From: Phormidium willei BDU 130791
GTDB taxonomy: Bacteria > Cyanobacteriota > Cyanobacteriia > Cyanobacteriales > Geitlerinemataceae
Reading direction: 5' to 3'
DNA: 64,000 nt
Assembly: GCA_001637315.1 (NCBI GenBank)
Contig: LSZA01000008.1
Location: forward strand, 1 to 64,000
Position numbers and translations under genes: made by a program. Each line of letters starts with the position of its first letter. Positions within the stretch are counted from its first letter, which is position 1. The notes under the pieces are model-generated. The model was given only the letters and a program-made list of their open reading frames with translations, ran no database searches and was not told the DNA's origin. Shown piece after piece: positions 1-7,572 of this stretch.

Positions 1-192
1 TTGAGCGATCGCGTTGGTCGGTTGGCATAGGAGTGGAGCGGTTATCCGACATGGCGGTAGGTTCGAGAGTCGATCAGTTACTTCCCAAAATTATAGAGCA
101 TCGGTTCTCTTGCAGAACACCCCAGAGAGGCGATCGCCGGTCCAAGAGACCTCCCAATCCGGTAAACTGGAGGAAGTCTCTCGTTGGGGTCT

Positions 193-1956
193 ATGGCTTG
201 GCAACCGGGTACAAAAATTTTTGGCAACCGCTACACCATCGAAAAGCGCCTCAAAGTCGGCGGTTTCGGCATCACCTACCTCGTCAAAGGTCCCAGGGGT
301 CGCGCGTTTGTGCTGAAAACCCTCAAGGATGAGGTGATGACCGAGGCACAGTATAGCCCCTATCGAGATAAGTTTCTGCGGGACTTTGACCGAGAAACCG
401 CCAAAATCGCCATCTGTCGCCATCGCCACATTGTCCAGGTGGAGAATCACTTTAACCATGAGGGGCTGCCCTGTATGGTAATGGAGTATGTTCAGGGGCA
501 GGATTTGGGCGATCGCGTCTTGCGTGGCGGGGCGTTGCCGGAGGATGTGGCGTTGCGCTATATCCGGGAGGTGGGGGACGCCTTGAGGGTGATGCACGAG
601 AAGGGATTGCTGCATCGGGATATTAAGCCCCAGAACATTATGGTGCGGTTGCCGGCCGATGAGGCGGTGTTGATTGATTTTGGCATTGCGCGGGAGTTTA
701 TCCCCAATTTGACCCAAACCCACACCATCGCTCTTACGCCCTGTTTTGCCCCCATTGAGCAGTACGATGAGCAGGAACATCGGGGGGAATTTACCGATGT
801 CTATGCGTTAGCGGCGACCCTGTACTATGTGCTAACGGGGACCTTGCCACCGATTGCTACGATTCGGCTGAGGCGCGATCGGCTGGTGATTCCTAAGCAT
901 TGGTCACCAGAACTGCAAAACGCGATTAAACAGGGGATGGCAATTGAGTCAGAAGACCGCCCCCAAACCGTGGCGGACTGGTTGGCCTTGTTGCCTGATA
1001 CTTCTGATAATAGGAAAGGAGGGTTACCGTCCTTTCATTTCGAGACCGTACGGGTTAACCGTCAGGGAAACATTATTGAAACCATCCCCGGTCAAGCGCA
1101 GTACTATCCCCAGGATTTAGGTCAAGGGGTGCAGTTGGAGATGGTGCAACTCCCCGGTGGAACCTTTTTGATGGGAACCGAAGAGGCGGAAATTGAGCGC
1201 CTGTGTAAAAAAAAGGATGGTGGAGAATGGTTTAAGTGGGAAAGTCCCCAGCATTCAGTCCGGGTTTCTCCCTTTTTGATGGGCAAAACCCCCGTCACCC
1301 AAGACCAATGGCGGGTTGTGGTGACGCAAGTGGGCAAAATTGTCCAGCATTTGAACCCCGACCCATCCCATTTTAAAGGCGGGAATCGTCCGGTTGAAAA
1401 AGTGTCTTGGTATGATGCGGTGGAGTGGTGCGCTCGATTGAGTAAGCTGACGGGCAAAGACTATCGGCTCCCGAGCGAGGCAGAATGGGAATATGCCTGT
1501 CGTGGCGGGACGACGACCCCCTTTGCCTTTGGGGAAGCACTCACCACGGATTTAGCCAATTATGACGGGAACTATACCGTTGCCGAGGAAGCCAAAGGAC
1601 AATATCGAAAACAAACTACCCCAGTCGCCAGCTTTCCCCCCAATGGCTTTGGCTTGTATGATGGTCATGGCAATGTTTTGGAGTGGTGTTTTGACCCCTT
1701 ACATGACAATTATCAGGGTGCGCCTGGGGATGGTCGAGTCTGGGATGAGACTGTGAATGATAATCGTTATCAAAAACCTTCAGCAAATCTTAAGGTTTTA
1801 TTGAAGGAAAGCGATAAAACATACGTACTGCGTGGCGGTTCTTGGTTCGCCTACCCGTTTTTCTGCCGTTGCGCCAACCGCCTCCACTACTCGCGCGACC
1901 TCTTCGACGACCTCCTTGGGTTTCGCGTCTGTCTGGTGGGCGCAGGACTCTTGTAG
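193..1956 (+). CDS. Ser/Thr protein kinase fused to an FGE-sulfatase/C-type-lectin-fold domain; probable DGR target
   Basis: About 587 residues. The N-terminal eukaryotic-type kinase domain shows a glycine loop (GGFGITYL, residues ~23-30), the ATP lysine (VLKTL, K42), HRDIKPQN (~141) and DFG (~162), so it looks catalytically intact. From residue ~312 follows a formylglycine-generating-enzyme-like domain (GGTFLMGT, TPVTQDQW, RLPSEAEWEYACRGG, GNVLEW) ending in the RGGSW...GFRV signature. Near the C-terminus the codons between RGGSW and GFRV are largely NNC (TTC, GCC, TAC, CTC, CAC, GAC), as left by adenine mutagenesis of AAC codons in a DGR template. An Avd-like gene follows. The kinase presumably signals in response to ligand binding by the variable domain; the ligand is unknown. 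ATG 193 matches the MxWQPG start common in this family, as I recall it. An in-frame TTG at 184 is better spaced from GGAGGA at 169-174, so the start is not settled. Confidence 0.9.
   Translation: MAWQPGTKIFGNRYTIEKRLKVGGFGITYLVKGPRGRAFVLKTLKDEVMTEAQYSPYRDKFLRDFDRETAKIAICRHRHIVQVENHFNHEGLPCMVMEYVQGQDLGDRVLRGGALPEDVALRYIREVGDALRVMHEKGLLHRDIKPQNIMVRLPADEAVLIDFGIAREFIPNLTQTHTIALTPCFAPIEQYDEQEHRGEFTDVYALAATLYYVLTGTLPPIATIRLRRDRLVIPKHWSPELQNAIKQGMAIESEDRPQTVADWLALLPDTSDNRKGGLPSFHFETVRVNRQGNIIETIPGQAQYYPQDLGQGVQLEMVQLPGGTFLMGTEEAEIERLCKKKDGGEWFKWESPQHSVRVSPFLMGKTPVTQDQWRVVVTQVGKIVQHLNPDPSHFKGGNRPVEKVSWYDAVEWCARLSKLTGKDYRLPSEAEWEYACRGGTTTPFAFGEALTTDLANYDGNYTVAEEAKGQYRKQTTPVASFPPNGFGLYDGHGNVLEWCFDPLHDNYQGAPGDGRVWDETVNDNRYQKPSANLKVLLKESDKTYVLRGGSWFAYPFFCRCANRLHYSRDLFDDLLGFRVCLVGAGLL
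1825..1935 (+). other. Putative DGR variable region (VR) at the 3' end of the kinase-FGE gene
   Basis: Between the conserved RGGSW and GFRV segments about a dozen codons end in C and differ at their first two bases, encoding F, A, Y, F, L, H, Y, D, L, F, D, D and L. Related FGE-type DGR targets carry mostly Asn (AAC) at these positions in their template repeat. This is the expected footprint of A-to-N mutagenic retrohoming. I see no template repeat in the window, so the assignment rests on codon pattern, position and the neighbouring Avd gene. Confidence 0.6.
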
Positions 1957-2009
1957 CCCTTTACTCTTTAGCCCTCTTGCCCTCTGCTCTTTTTTCCCTT
2001 TACCCTTTT

Positions 2010-2037
2010 AAAAGCGACCGCAGGGAGCTTTTTTTTA
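2010..2037 (+). terminator. Hairpin plus T-run after the kinase-FGE gene
   Basis: AAAAGC (2010-2015) pairs with GCTTTT (2027-2032) and runs into further T residues. It could act as an intrinsic terminator. Alternatively it could be the inverted repeat that some DGRs carry just downstream of the VR. Confidence 0.4.
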
Positions 2038-2046
2038 TTTTTTTTA

Positions 2047-2337
2047 ATGAAAGAACTACCAATTATCCAGAAAACCTACGACTTAATTCAGTGGTATGTC
2101 CCCATTTTGAACCGATTGCCCAAAAGTTACAAGTTCACCCTTGGAGATCGGATTGCTGCTAACCTCTATGATATCTTAGAAATGCTCATTCGAGCAAGAT
2201 ATGCTCGGGAGAAACTAAAAATATTAGAGGATATAGGCTCTGCCTCCACCCGGCGGCAGAGCCGCCCAACACCCATGCCATGGCAGAGCCAAGGCACGAG
2301 AGGTAATAGCACTTTCAAGCGGTCTGGTATAATCTAA
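2047..2337 (+). pseudogene. avd: Avd-like four-helix-bundle protein (DGR accessory), 3' end replaced
   Basis: The first ~63 residues ([54 protein letters not shown]) match the family of DGR accessory variability determinants and related four-helix-bundle proteins. These pentameric proteins bind the DGR reverse transcriptase. After LEDI the similarity stops. The reading frame runs through a palindromic GGCTCTGCC/GGCAGAGCC element and into Ser/Arg/Pro-rich sequence that does not resemble the expected last helix. I find no better continuation in another frame. The protein is probably a truncated remnant, although the altered tail is open to its own stop. It sits 90 bp after the putative DGR target and is followed by a HicBA pair instead of a reverse transcriptase. 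Confidence 0.7.
2236..2263. repeat. Palindromic GGCTCTGCC...GGCAGAGCC element interrupting avd
   Basis: A 9-bp perfect inverted repeat with a 10-nt loop begins exactly where Avd similarity ends. GGCAGAGCC recurs at about 2284 as part of TGGCAGAGCCA and near 4607, which suggests a small dispersed repeat. Confidence 0.5.
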
Positions 2338-2362
2338 TTGAACTTACAAATTTCTAGCAAGC

Positions 2363-2566
2363 ATGAAGTGGCGCGTCATCCTTGAACCCGATCCAGAAAC
2401 AAACGAATGGGCCGTTTGGTGTCCAGAACTTCCGGGATGTACCTCTGCTGGTACAACTCAACAAGAAGCCCTTGATAATATACGAGAAGCGATTGAGCTT
2501 TATTTACAACCTGATGCAATTGAACTTTTACCCGGAGCAGTAATCGGTGAGGTTCTGATAGGATGA
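2363..2566 (+). CDS. hicB: HicB-like antitoxin
   Basis: A 67-residue protein with the partial RNase-H-fold HicB core: PDPETNEWAVWCPELPGCTSAG, then TTQQEALDNIREAIELYL. It lacks a C-terminal DNA-binding extension, as is common in the short cyanobacterial HicB group. It lies directly before, and overlaps by 4 nt (ATGA), a HicA-like gene, so the two are translationally coupled. HicB proteins bind and neutralise the HicA mRNA interferase. HicB-first gene order is common in cyanobacteria. Confidence 0.85.
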   Translation: MKWRVILEPDPETNEWAVWCPELPGCTSAGTTQQEALDNIREAIELYLQPDAIELLPGAVIGEVLIG

Positions 2567-2787
2567 CTCGACTCAGGAGAATGAATGCTGATGAAGTTGA
2601 GCGCATATTACGCAAGTACGGATTTAAAATGATTTCTCAGAAAGGTAGTCATAGAAAATGGCGTAGCGGAAATCGGGATACTCAGGTTATCGTACCGTAT
2701 CATCGAGGGAAAGACCTACCCACTGGAACACTACGCAACATTATGATTTTGGCTATGATACCAGAAGACGAATGGAAATCTCCATAA
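2563..2787 (+). CDS. hicA: HicA-like toxin (mRNA interferase)
   Basis: A 74-residue protein with the double-stranded-RNA-binding-like HicA fold. It has NADEVERILRKYGF, then the catalytic GSH motif (KGSHRKW), and a basic C-terminal half ending in LPTGTLRNIM. HicA proteins cleave mRNA and arrest growth until bound by HicB. The start may be ATG 2563, overlapping the hicB stop, or ATG 2581, which begins the conserved fold and is preceded by AGGAG. The catalytic histidine is present, unlike in the second HicA of this window near 63.5 kb. Confidence 0.85.
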   Translation: MTRLRRMNADEVERILRKYGFKMISQKGSHRKWRSGNRDTQVIVPYHRGKDLPTGTLRNIMILAMIPEDEWKSP

Positions 2788-3130
2788 ATTTTATCTGAAT
2801 TTTATCGGGAGCATCTCGTTTTTTCCATCGTTACTTTGCTTTGCCCAATGGCTCACTCTTAGAGGAGTTCGGTCTCCAGACAGCAGAGCCACGGTATGGC
2901 AATACCTTTCCCAATAATGCGCGATTGAGGAGAGAATTTTTTGGGAAGACTTACTGAGTGTAACATTCACAATTAAAACCAGTCTTTAATATCTTGAAAG
3001 GTCTGGTTTACATAGTCATAAGGGTTAAAGATTTCTTCAATGTCAGCTTGTTCAGCATAATCTACAGACCGCAGCAACAGCTCAAAGTGAGCCACGAACC
3101 CCGCTGCAATACAGGAGAAAGTCCATTCCC
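2788..3130. other. Gene-poor stretch with a C-terminal protein fragment on the minus strand
   Basis: No complete gene is visible. On the minus strand an open stretch of about 54 codons ends with TAA at 2973 (reading from ~3134). It encodes GEWTFSCIAAG, VAHFELLLRSVDYAEQAD and FNPYDYVNQTFQDIKDWF. It has no start codon and lies in a different frame from the kinase tail that ends just upstream. It reads like the C-terminus of a real protein whose front is lost. I do not recognise the family. Confidence 0.4.
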
Positions 3131-4152
3131 CTACGATTCATCCCTTTGCTCTACACCCGGCGACAAGAACCAATCATCAATGGCTCCGCGAATATCTTGG
3201 GCGAAAATTCCTAAAATAATCGCTACAATAATTCCAAGAATTGTTGCATAAAGCGTGTAGAGATTGAGTCGAAAACCTGGATCTGGGGGTGTCTGCGGTA
3301 GCGACGGTTCGACCGGTTGGGGAACCGGCAACAACGCTAAAAATTCCTCAATGGTTTGGAGACGATCGCCATAATCGACTTCATCCCCTCACGAATCGTC
3401 CGATTGGTTGCAGAACTCACGCCGGAAATTGGAGGCAACTTCCGACCCTTGCGCTCCAATTTTGCCCGCTCCTCGGCACTGGGGGGGACATCCCCAGATA
3501 ATAGGGTGTAGAGCGTCGCCGCCAACCCATAGACATCAGAATAGGGTTGCGCCTTCTGACTAGGATCATACAGCTCCAATGCGCTATAGCCATCGCTATT
3601 GCTCGAATAAATCGAAGTGAGGGTTTCGTTAAACCCCTTGGTGACGCCAAAATCAATCAGCACCGCCTCGGATTGTCCCGCCCGCAGCATGATGTTAGCC
3701 GGTTTAATATCCCGATGCACCAACCCCTCTCCATGCACCACCGTCAACGCCTCTCCCACTTGGCGGATATAAGTCAACGCCTCCTCTTCGGGCAAAGTTG
3801 CGGTGGGCAAACTGGCTAAATCATCCCCCGCCACAAACTCCATGACAATAAACGCCTGACCCTGTTCGAGGAATGAACCGAAACAGCGGACAATGTGGGG
3901 ATGATGGCAACGGGCCAGCTTGACGGCCTCATTGGTCAGCTTGTTATTGAATTTTTCTCGCTCTTGGGCGGTTAAGTCAGCCAAAACCTGATCCCGCAAG
4001 GTTTTGAGGACTACGCGATCGCGAAGCGTCTCGGAACGAGAATCGCCCCCCTTGTACTGGGCCAGATAACTAATCCCGACTCGCCCTTCGTTGAGCGATC
4101 GCACCACCCTATAGTCTCCCCCATAAAGAGTCTCACCCGCCTGCAAACTCAT
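3131..4152 (-). pseudogene. Serine/threonine protein kinase with C-terminal membrane anchor, frameshifted
   Basis: The first 271-codon frame (3337-4152) is a eukaryotic-type kinase domain: VVLKTL lysine, HRDIKPANIM and LIDFG. It is a close relative of the kinase at 193, with shared AATLY, REVG/RQVG and REGM/KQGM segments. At about 3390 the frame breaks. Before the break it reads REGMK; after it, the sequence VDYGDRLQTIEEFLALLPVP continues in the other frame. It then runs through a proline-rich linker and one transmembrane helix (LYATILGIIVAIILGIF) to a stop at 3131. One missing base in ATGAAGTCGAT explains everything. The kinase core would survive in a truncated product. The break could be a real mutation or a sequencing error. 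Confidence 0.8.
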
Positions 4153-4226
4153 CGATTCTCCTCGACCTGACTCACCTTCCCCATACTAATCCCAGTTGAC
4201 CCTCCCGAGGATGCCAGCCTTAGACA

Positions 4227-4481
4227 TTAGCCTTCCAAGTATTGAGGATTGGTTGAGAGATCTGGGGGAGCGTTAAGGCAGCCGGCCAAATCACTGGCCA
4301 GGTCAAAGGCAAAAGGAGATGGGTCTGGGGGAGGATAGCCAGTGCTGCTTAGGAGGTTTTGAAGTTGTTGGGTGAGGTGAGTTGGATCAGTACGGAGGAG
4401 ACCCATTAGTTGGAGTAAAAGATTCACCGAGGAATCAGGAGCGAGGAGAATTTCTTGAATCAGTTGTTCGCGGGGAGTCAT
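4227..4481 (-). CDS. Hypothetical small protein
   Basis: 84 residues. The N-terminus (TPREQLIQEILLAPDS) resembles the start of many short cyanobacterial antitoxin-like or regulatory proteins. Two helical segments follow, then a Pro/Asp-rich tail. No catalytic motif, signal peptide or membrane segment is seen. It lies upstream of nothing obvious on its own strand except the frameshifted kinase. I do not recognise a defined family. Confidence 0.5.
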   Translation of the reverse strand: MTPREQLIQEILLAPDSSVNLLLQLMGLLRTDPTHLTQQLQNLLSSTGYPPPDPSPFAFDLASDLAGCLNAPPDLSTNPQYLEG

Positions 4482-4655
4482 AGTCTGTGGGAGGGGGGGT
4501 GAGGTTTTATTTTTATTGTAGCGATGGGTGAGTCGGCAGGATCTTGAGGCATTCTTTATCGTGCAACATCGTGCAACGAGGATTTGGCTGATTAGGCTTG
4601 ACTCAGGCGGCAGAGCCGGATTCTATGCGACGGCTTCAGCCATGACAGGAGATTT

Positions 4656-4743
4656 GAGATTTCGGGGAGTTCACCCTAACCAACGAAATAAGCCCTCTGG
4701 GGTCAACTCTATTGAAGCAATTTCTCCCGTCTCCGTCAGAGGC
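4656..4743 (-). pseudogene. Scar: partial, internally deleted copy of the Uma2 gene 3' region
   Basis: Positions 4658-4712 repeat 5459-5513 with one mismatch that I can see, and 4712-4743 repeat 5732-5763 with a few. The roughly 218 bp that separate these two blocks in the intact Uma2 gene are missing here. The stretch is therefore a remnant of a second Uma2 copy, or of a duplication, left between small genes. Confidence 0.6.
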
Positions 4744-4774
4744 ATCCCTTGAGACAGGAGGGGATTTTTCGCCC

Positions 4775-5155
4775 CTACAGTTCGGATTCAATAAAATCTA
4801 TAAACTCTAATATATTTCGTGATTTTCCAGGTTGTACGTTAATCTCCGAACCGATATGAACATGATGCGGAAAATTAGGTAAATCTGGAAAATGCTTGAC
4901 ACTATCCCATCGTTTTCTAAGAACTTTTTTTGCTGAGTCCATCCATTGGTAACGATAATTTAAGGTTGAGAGTTGATTATTTTCAAGGGTGAACGCTTCA
5001 GCAAGTTCTAGGAAATCGCCGTTAATCAGAGTCAGACGAACCCTGAAATAACCATCATTGAGTAAAATTTTCTCATCAACTATCTCAATATCATGAATAA
5101 TTGGGCTGGTCGATATTTTGTTTTTTATAGCGATGATATACTGCTCTAAGTTCAT
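4775..5155 (-). CDS. tumE: TumE-type toxin (DUF6516 family)
   Basis: 126 residues. The family assignment comes from the overall pattern: an N-terminal EQYIIAIKNKI helix, a long beta-rich middle (GYFRVRLTLINGDFLELAE, YRYQWMD) and FPHHVHIG towards the end. Proteins of this pattern are known as TumE or DUF6516, a ribonuclease-type toxin paired with an antitoxin encoded just upstream. Here that partner begins 6 bp away, in the classical two-gene layout. The local base composition is AT-richer than in neighbouring housekeeping genes, which fits an acquired module. Confidence 0.7.
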   Translation of the reverse strand: MNLEQYIIAIKNKISTSPIIHDIEIVDEKILLNDGYFRVRLTLINGDFLELAEAFTLENNQLSTLNYRYQWMDSAKKVLRKRWDSVKHFPDLPNFPHHVHIGSEINVQPGKSRNILEFIDFIESEL

Positions 5156-5160
5156 CAGGT

Positions 5161-5436
5161 TTAAGAGGCTTTTATCTTTGCATTAATGAGCATTTCATAG
5201 TAAGTGTTCCACTCAAAAAAATCCATAGAATCTTCCAGGTTTCCAGCTTGGAATTGTCGATAAAAATCATCTGATTTCATATGATATTTATTTTCAAAAT
5301 CTTCTAACTTCTGTTTTATTTTAGCGATTTCTTTTGTAAATGAATGTTTACCGATTTCCCGTTGTAGATAGTCTTGTTCTTCTTCGGACAAGGAAAGAAT
5401 GACTTGGACTAAGGATTGGACTAATTTTTGATTCAT
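5161..5436 (-). CDS. tumA: TumA-type antitoxin
   Basis: 91 residues, largely helical and rich in Lys and Glu (LSLSEEEQDYLQREIGK, KIKQKLEDFENKYHM). The C-terminal part (SMDFFEWNTYYEMLINA) is typical of antitoxins encoded upstream of DUF6516/TumE toxins. The gene precedes tumE by 5 bp and is transcribed with it. It presumably binds and silences the toxin and may autoregulate the pair. The assignment rests on pairing and general features more than on a diagnostic motif. Confidence 0.65.
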   Translation of the reverse strand: MNQKLVQSLVQVILSLSEEEQDYLQREIGKHSFTKEIAKIKQKLEDFENKYHMKSDDFYRQFQAGNLEDSMDFFEWNTYYEMLINAKIKAS

Positions 5437-5472
5437 CAGAAACCTCTGTTTTCAAATTAGATTTCGGGGAGT

Positions 5473-6036
5473 TCACCGTAACCAACGAAATAAGCCCTCT
5501 GGGGTCAACTCTAGGGACAAACCGGATAATACCGGTAATCGGTTTTGGGGGGGCCATTCTTCAGGGAGGCGATCGCACTGAAACACCAACACAACCCGTT
5601 CCGCTGGATCAATCAACCAAGCCAACTCCGTCCCCTGACGTAAGCCATATAACAGTTTACGAGTCCCTCGGGTCATACTTTGCCCGGGGGACAAAATCTC
5701 AATCAGCCAAGGGGGAGCCTGCATCAGTCCCCTTGAAGTAATCTCTCCCGTCTCCGTCAGAGGAATCGCCTCAGACGGGATAATGGCAATATCAGGAACA
5801 ATCGAGCGATCGCCAAAACTACACCGCAGTTCAGGGAACGCCTCAAACTCTCCCTCCAGGCCATTAATCCAGGACAACAATCGTCCCTGTAAGCGGCTAT
5901 GTTGAAGTCCCGGCATGGTTTTTTGTAAGGGCATTCCATCGAACAATTCCCAAGCCGGAGACTCATCAATCTCCGGCCGTCCCAAAAACTCATCCAGCGT
6001 TAATCGGTCCTGAACCTCTACCGCCATAGCACTCAC
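5473..6036 (-). CDS. Uma2 family restriction-endonuclease-like protein
   Basis: 187 residues of the PD-(D/E)XK fold group expanded in cyanobacteria. It has the typical front LTLDEFLGRPEIDESPAWEL, then LRCSFGDRSIVPDIAII with the conserved PD, and PPWLIEILSPGQS with the catalytic E. It ends in GLSLELTPEGLFRWL. The cellular role of Uma2 proteins is unsettled; proposals include DNA turnover and links to mobile elements. A partly deleted duplicate of its 3' half lies at 4656-4743. Confidence 0.9.
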   Translation of the reverse strand: MSAMAVEVQDRLTLDEFLGRPEIDESPAWELFDGMPLQKTMPGLQHSRLQGRLLSWINGLEGEFEAFPELRCSFGDRSIVPDIAIIPSEAIPLTETGEITSRGLMQAPPWLIEILSPGQSMTRGTRKLLYGLRQGTELAWLIDPAERVVLVFQCDRLPEEWPPQNRLPVLSGLSLELTPEGLFRWLR

Positions 6037-6080
6037 CTCTAACTCAACACCCCCAGTCCAGCCTACCCCCTCCCTGAGAC

Positions 6081-7484
6081 TTAATCCCTCAGCAAATCCT
6101 CGATCGCCCCCGCCTGAGTGGGCAAGGCCGCCGTCAACACCTCCGCCCCATCCGGCGTCACCAACACATCATCCTCAATGCGAATCCCCCGCACATCGGC
6201 AAAGTCCCCCAGACGCTGCCAATTGACCATCTCCCGGTACTTCTGCCGATTCCCCGCATCATTGAGAATCCCCGGAACCTGATAAAACCCCGGTTCAATG
6301 GTGACCAACATCGAAGGCTTCAGCGGACGATGCAAGCGCAAAAAGCCCAAACCAAAGCGACGACTACGCGCTCGTCCCTTCTCATAGCCGGCATAATCCC
6401 CTAAATCTTCCATATCATGGACATCCAACCCCAACAGATGACCAATCCCATGGGGGAAAAACAGGGCATGGGCATCGGCTTCCACTAAATCCTCGGGCTG
6501 TCCCCGTAAAATCCCTAAATCCACGAATCCCTCAGCCATCACTTGGGCCGCCAACAGGTGAATCTGGCGATATTCCACCCCCGGCTTGACGGCCTCAATA
6601 CAACGGTCATGAGCGGCTAAAACCACGTCGTAAATCGCCCGCTGACTGGGGGAAAACGTCCCCTTCGCCGGCCAAGTTCGGGTGACATCGGCGGCCCAAC
6701 CCGATGGGGCTTCTGCCCCGACATCCGCCAAAATTAAATCATCGGCGTTGATGGCATGATGATACTGCTCGTTATGGAGAACTTCCCCATGAACGGTGAC
6801 AATACTGTTGTAGGCGCAACTCATGTTGTGGGCCAGAATCACCCCCTCCATGGCCCCGCGCACTTCTGCCTCTAAGTTAGCCGTTGGGGTGGCAGCCATC
6901 CCCGCTTTGTGGGCTTCTACGGTGACGGCCGCCGCGTGACGCAGTTCCACCAAGGCCCCCGCGTCGTGAGTGAGGCGCACTTGCACGATCGCCCGTACCA
7001 GTTGGCGATCGATCCCCTGTAAATTATCCATGGGCGAGAGCGATCGCCCCAACACCCCAGCCTGAAGACTACGCACATCGTCGTTTTGCACGGGAATCGT
7101 CGCTGCACCCTTCGCCTGGGCCGGCAATTCCGAGAGAGGAAACGCCGCATCTGCCCCAATGGTACTGGCGATTTGGTGGCGTTTGGGCTGTTCTCCATGC
7201 CAGAGGGCAGCACTGGGGTGAGGATCGTCATAGAAGAGGTGCAAGCGCCCGGATTCGAGACGAATGGCTGCGTTCTCTAGGGGCAACCCGGCAAAATAGA
7301 GAAAATGACTACTGGGGCGAAACGGGTATTTGTTGGCCGGGAAATTCCGGGATTTGCGGCGCCCGGACCAAAGAAGCACCGGAAAATCCACCAACTCCGC
7401 CAGCCGTTGTCGTCGTTCGTGGAGGATGGTTTCTAGGGTGCGATCGCGCAGGATGGAGGAGGGATAATTACTACCGAGAAGCAT
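6081..7484 (-). CDS. pepP: Xaa-Pro aminopeptidase (aminopeptidase P, M24B)
   Basis: 467 residues, the usual length for this family. The N-terminal creatinase-like domain (RRQRLAELVDFPVLLWSG, FPFRPSSHFLYFAGL-like) is followed by the pita-bread metallopeptidase fold. The dinuclear metal ligands are visible: Asp in ILADVGAE and WAADVTRTWP, His in HGIGHLLGLDVHDMED, and Glu in TIEPGFY and RIEDDVLVT. The enzyme removes N-terminal residues that precede proline, in the cytosol. The gene stands alone, 89 bp downstream of mgtE on the same strand. Confidence 0.93.
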   Translation of the reverse strand: MLLGSNYPSSILRDRTLETILHERRQRLAELVDFPVLLWSGRRKSRNFPANKYPFRPSSHFLYFAGLPLENAAIRLESGRLHLFYDDPHPSAALWHGEQPKRHQIASTIGADAAFPLSELPAQAKGAATIPVQNDDVRSLQAGVLGRSLSPMDNLQGIDRQLVRAIVQVRLTHDAGALVELRHAAAVTVEAHKAGMAATPTANLEAEVRGAMEGVILAHNMSCAYNSIVTVHGEVLHNEQYHHAINADDLILADVGAEAPSGWAADVTRTWPAKGTFSPSQRAIYDVVLAAHDRCIEAVKPGVEYRQIHLLAAQVMAEGFVDLGILRGQPEDLVEADAHALFFPHGIGHLLGLDVHDMEDLGDYAGYEKGRARSRRFGLGFLRLHRPLKPSMLVTIEPGFYQVPGILNDAGNRQKYREMVNWQRLGDFADVRGIRIEDDVLVTPDGAEVLTAALPTQAGAIEDLLRD

Positions 7485-7572
7485 AGGTTCAATTCGCTCT
7501 TGTCAATTCGTGAGGTCTTAACCATTGGTATTCTTGTATCCTAGCGATTTTTCCTCCATCGTTCACGAGGGG

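Noticed and set aside
1-192. Possible gene before the first kinase
   Set aside because: Open frames here overlap the kinase start and have no coding character. Only HIP1 sites are visible.
91-780. Long minus-strand open frame opposite the first kinase
   Set aside because: It is antisense to a clearly conserved kinase and has no recognisable motif.
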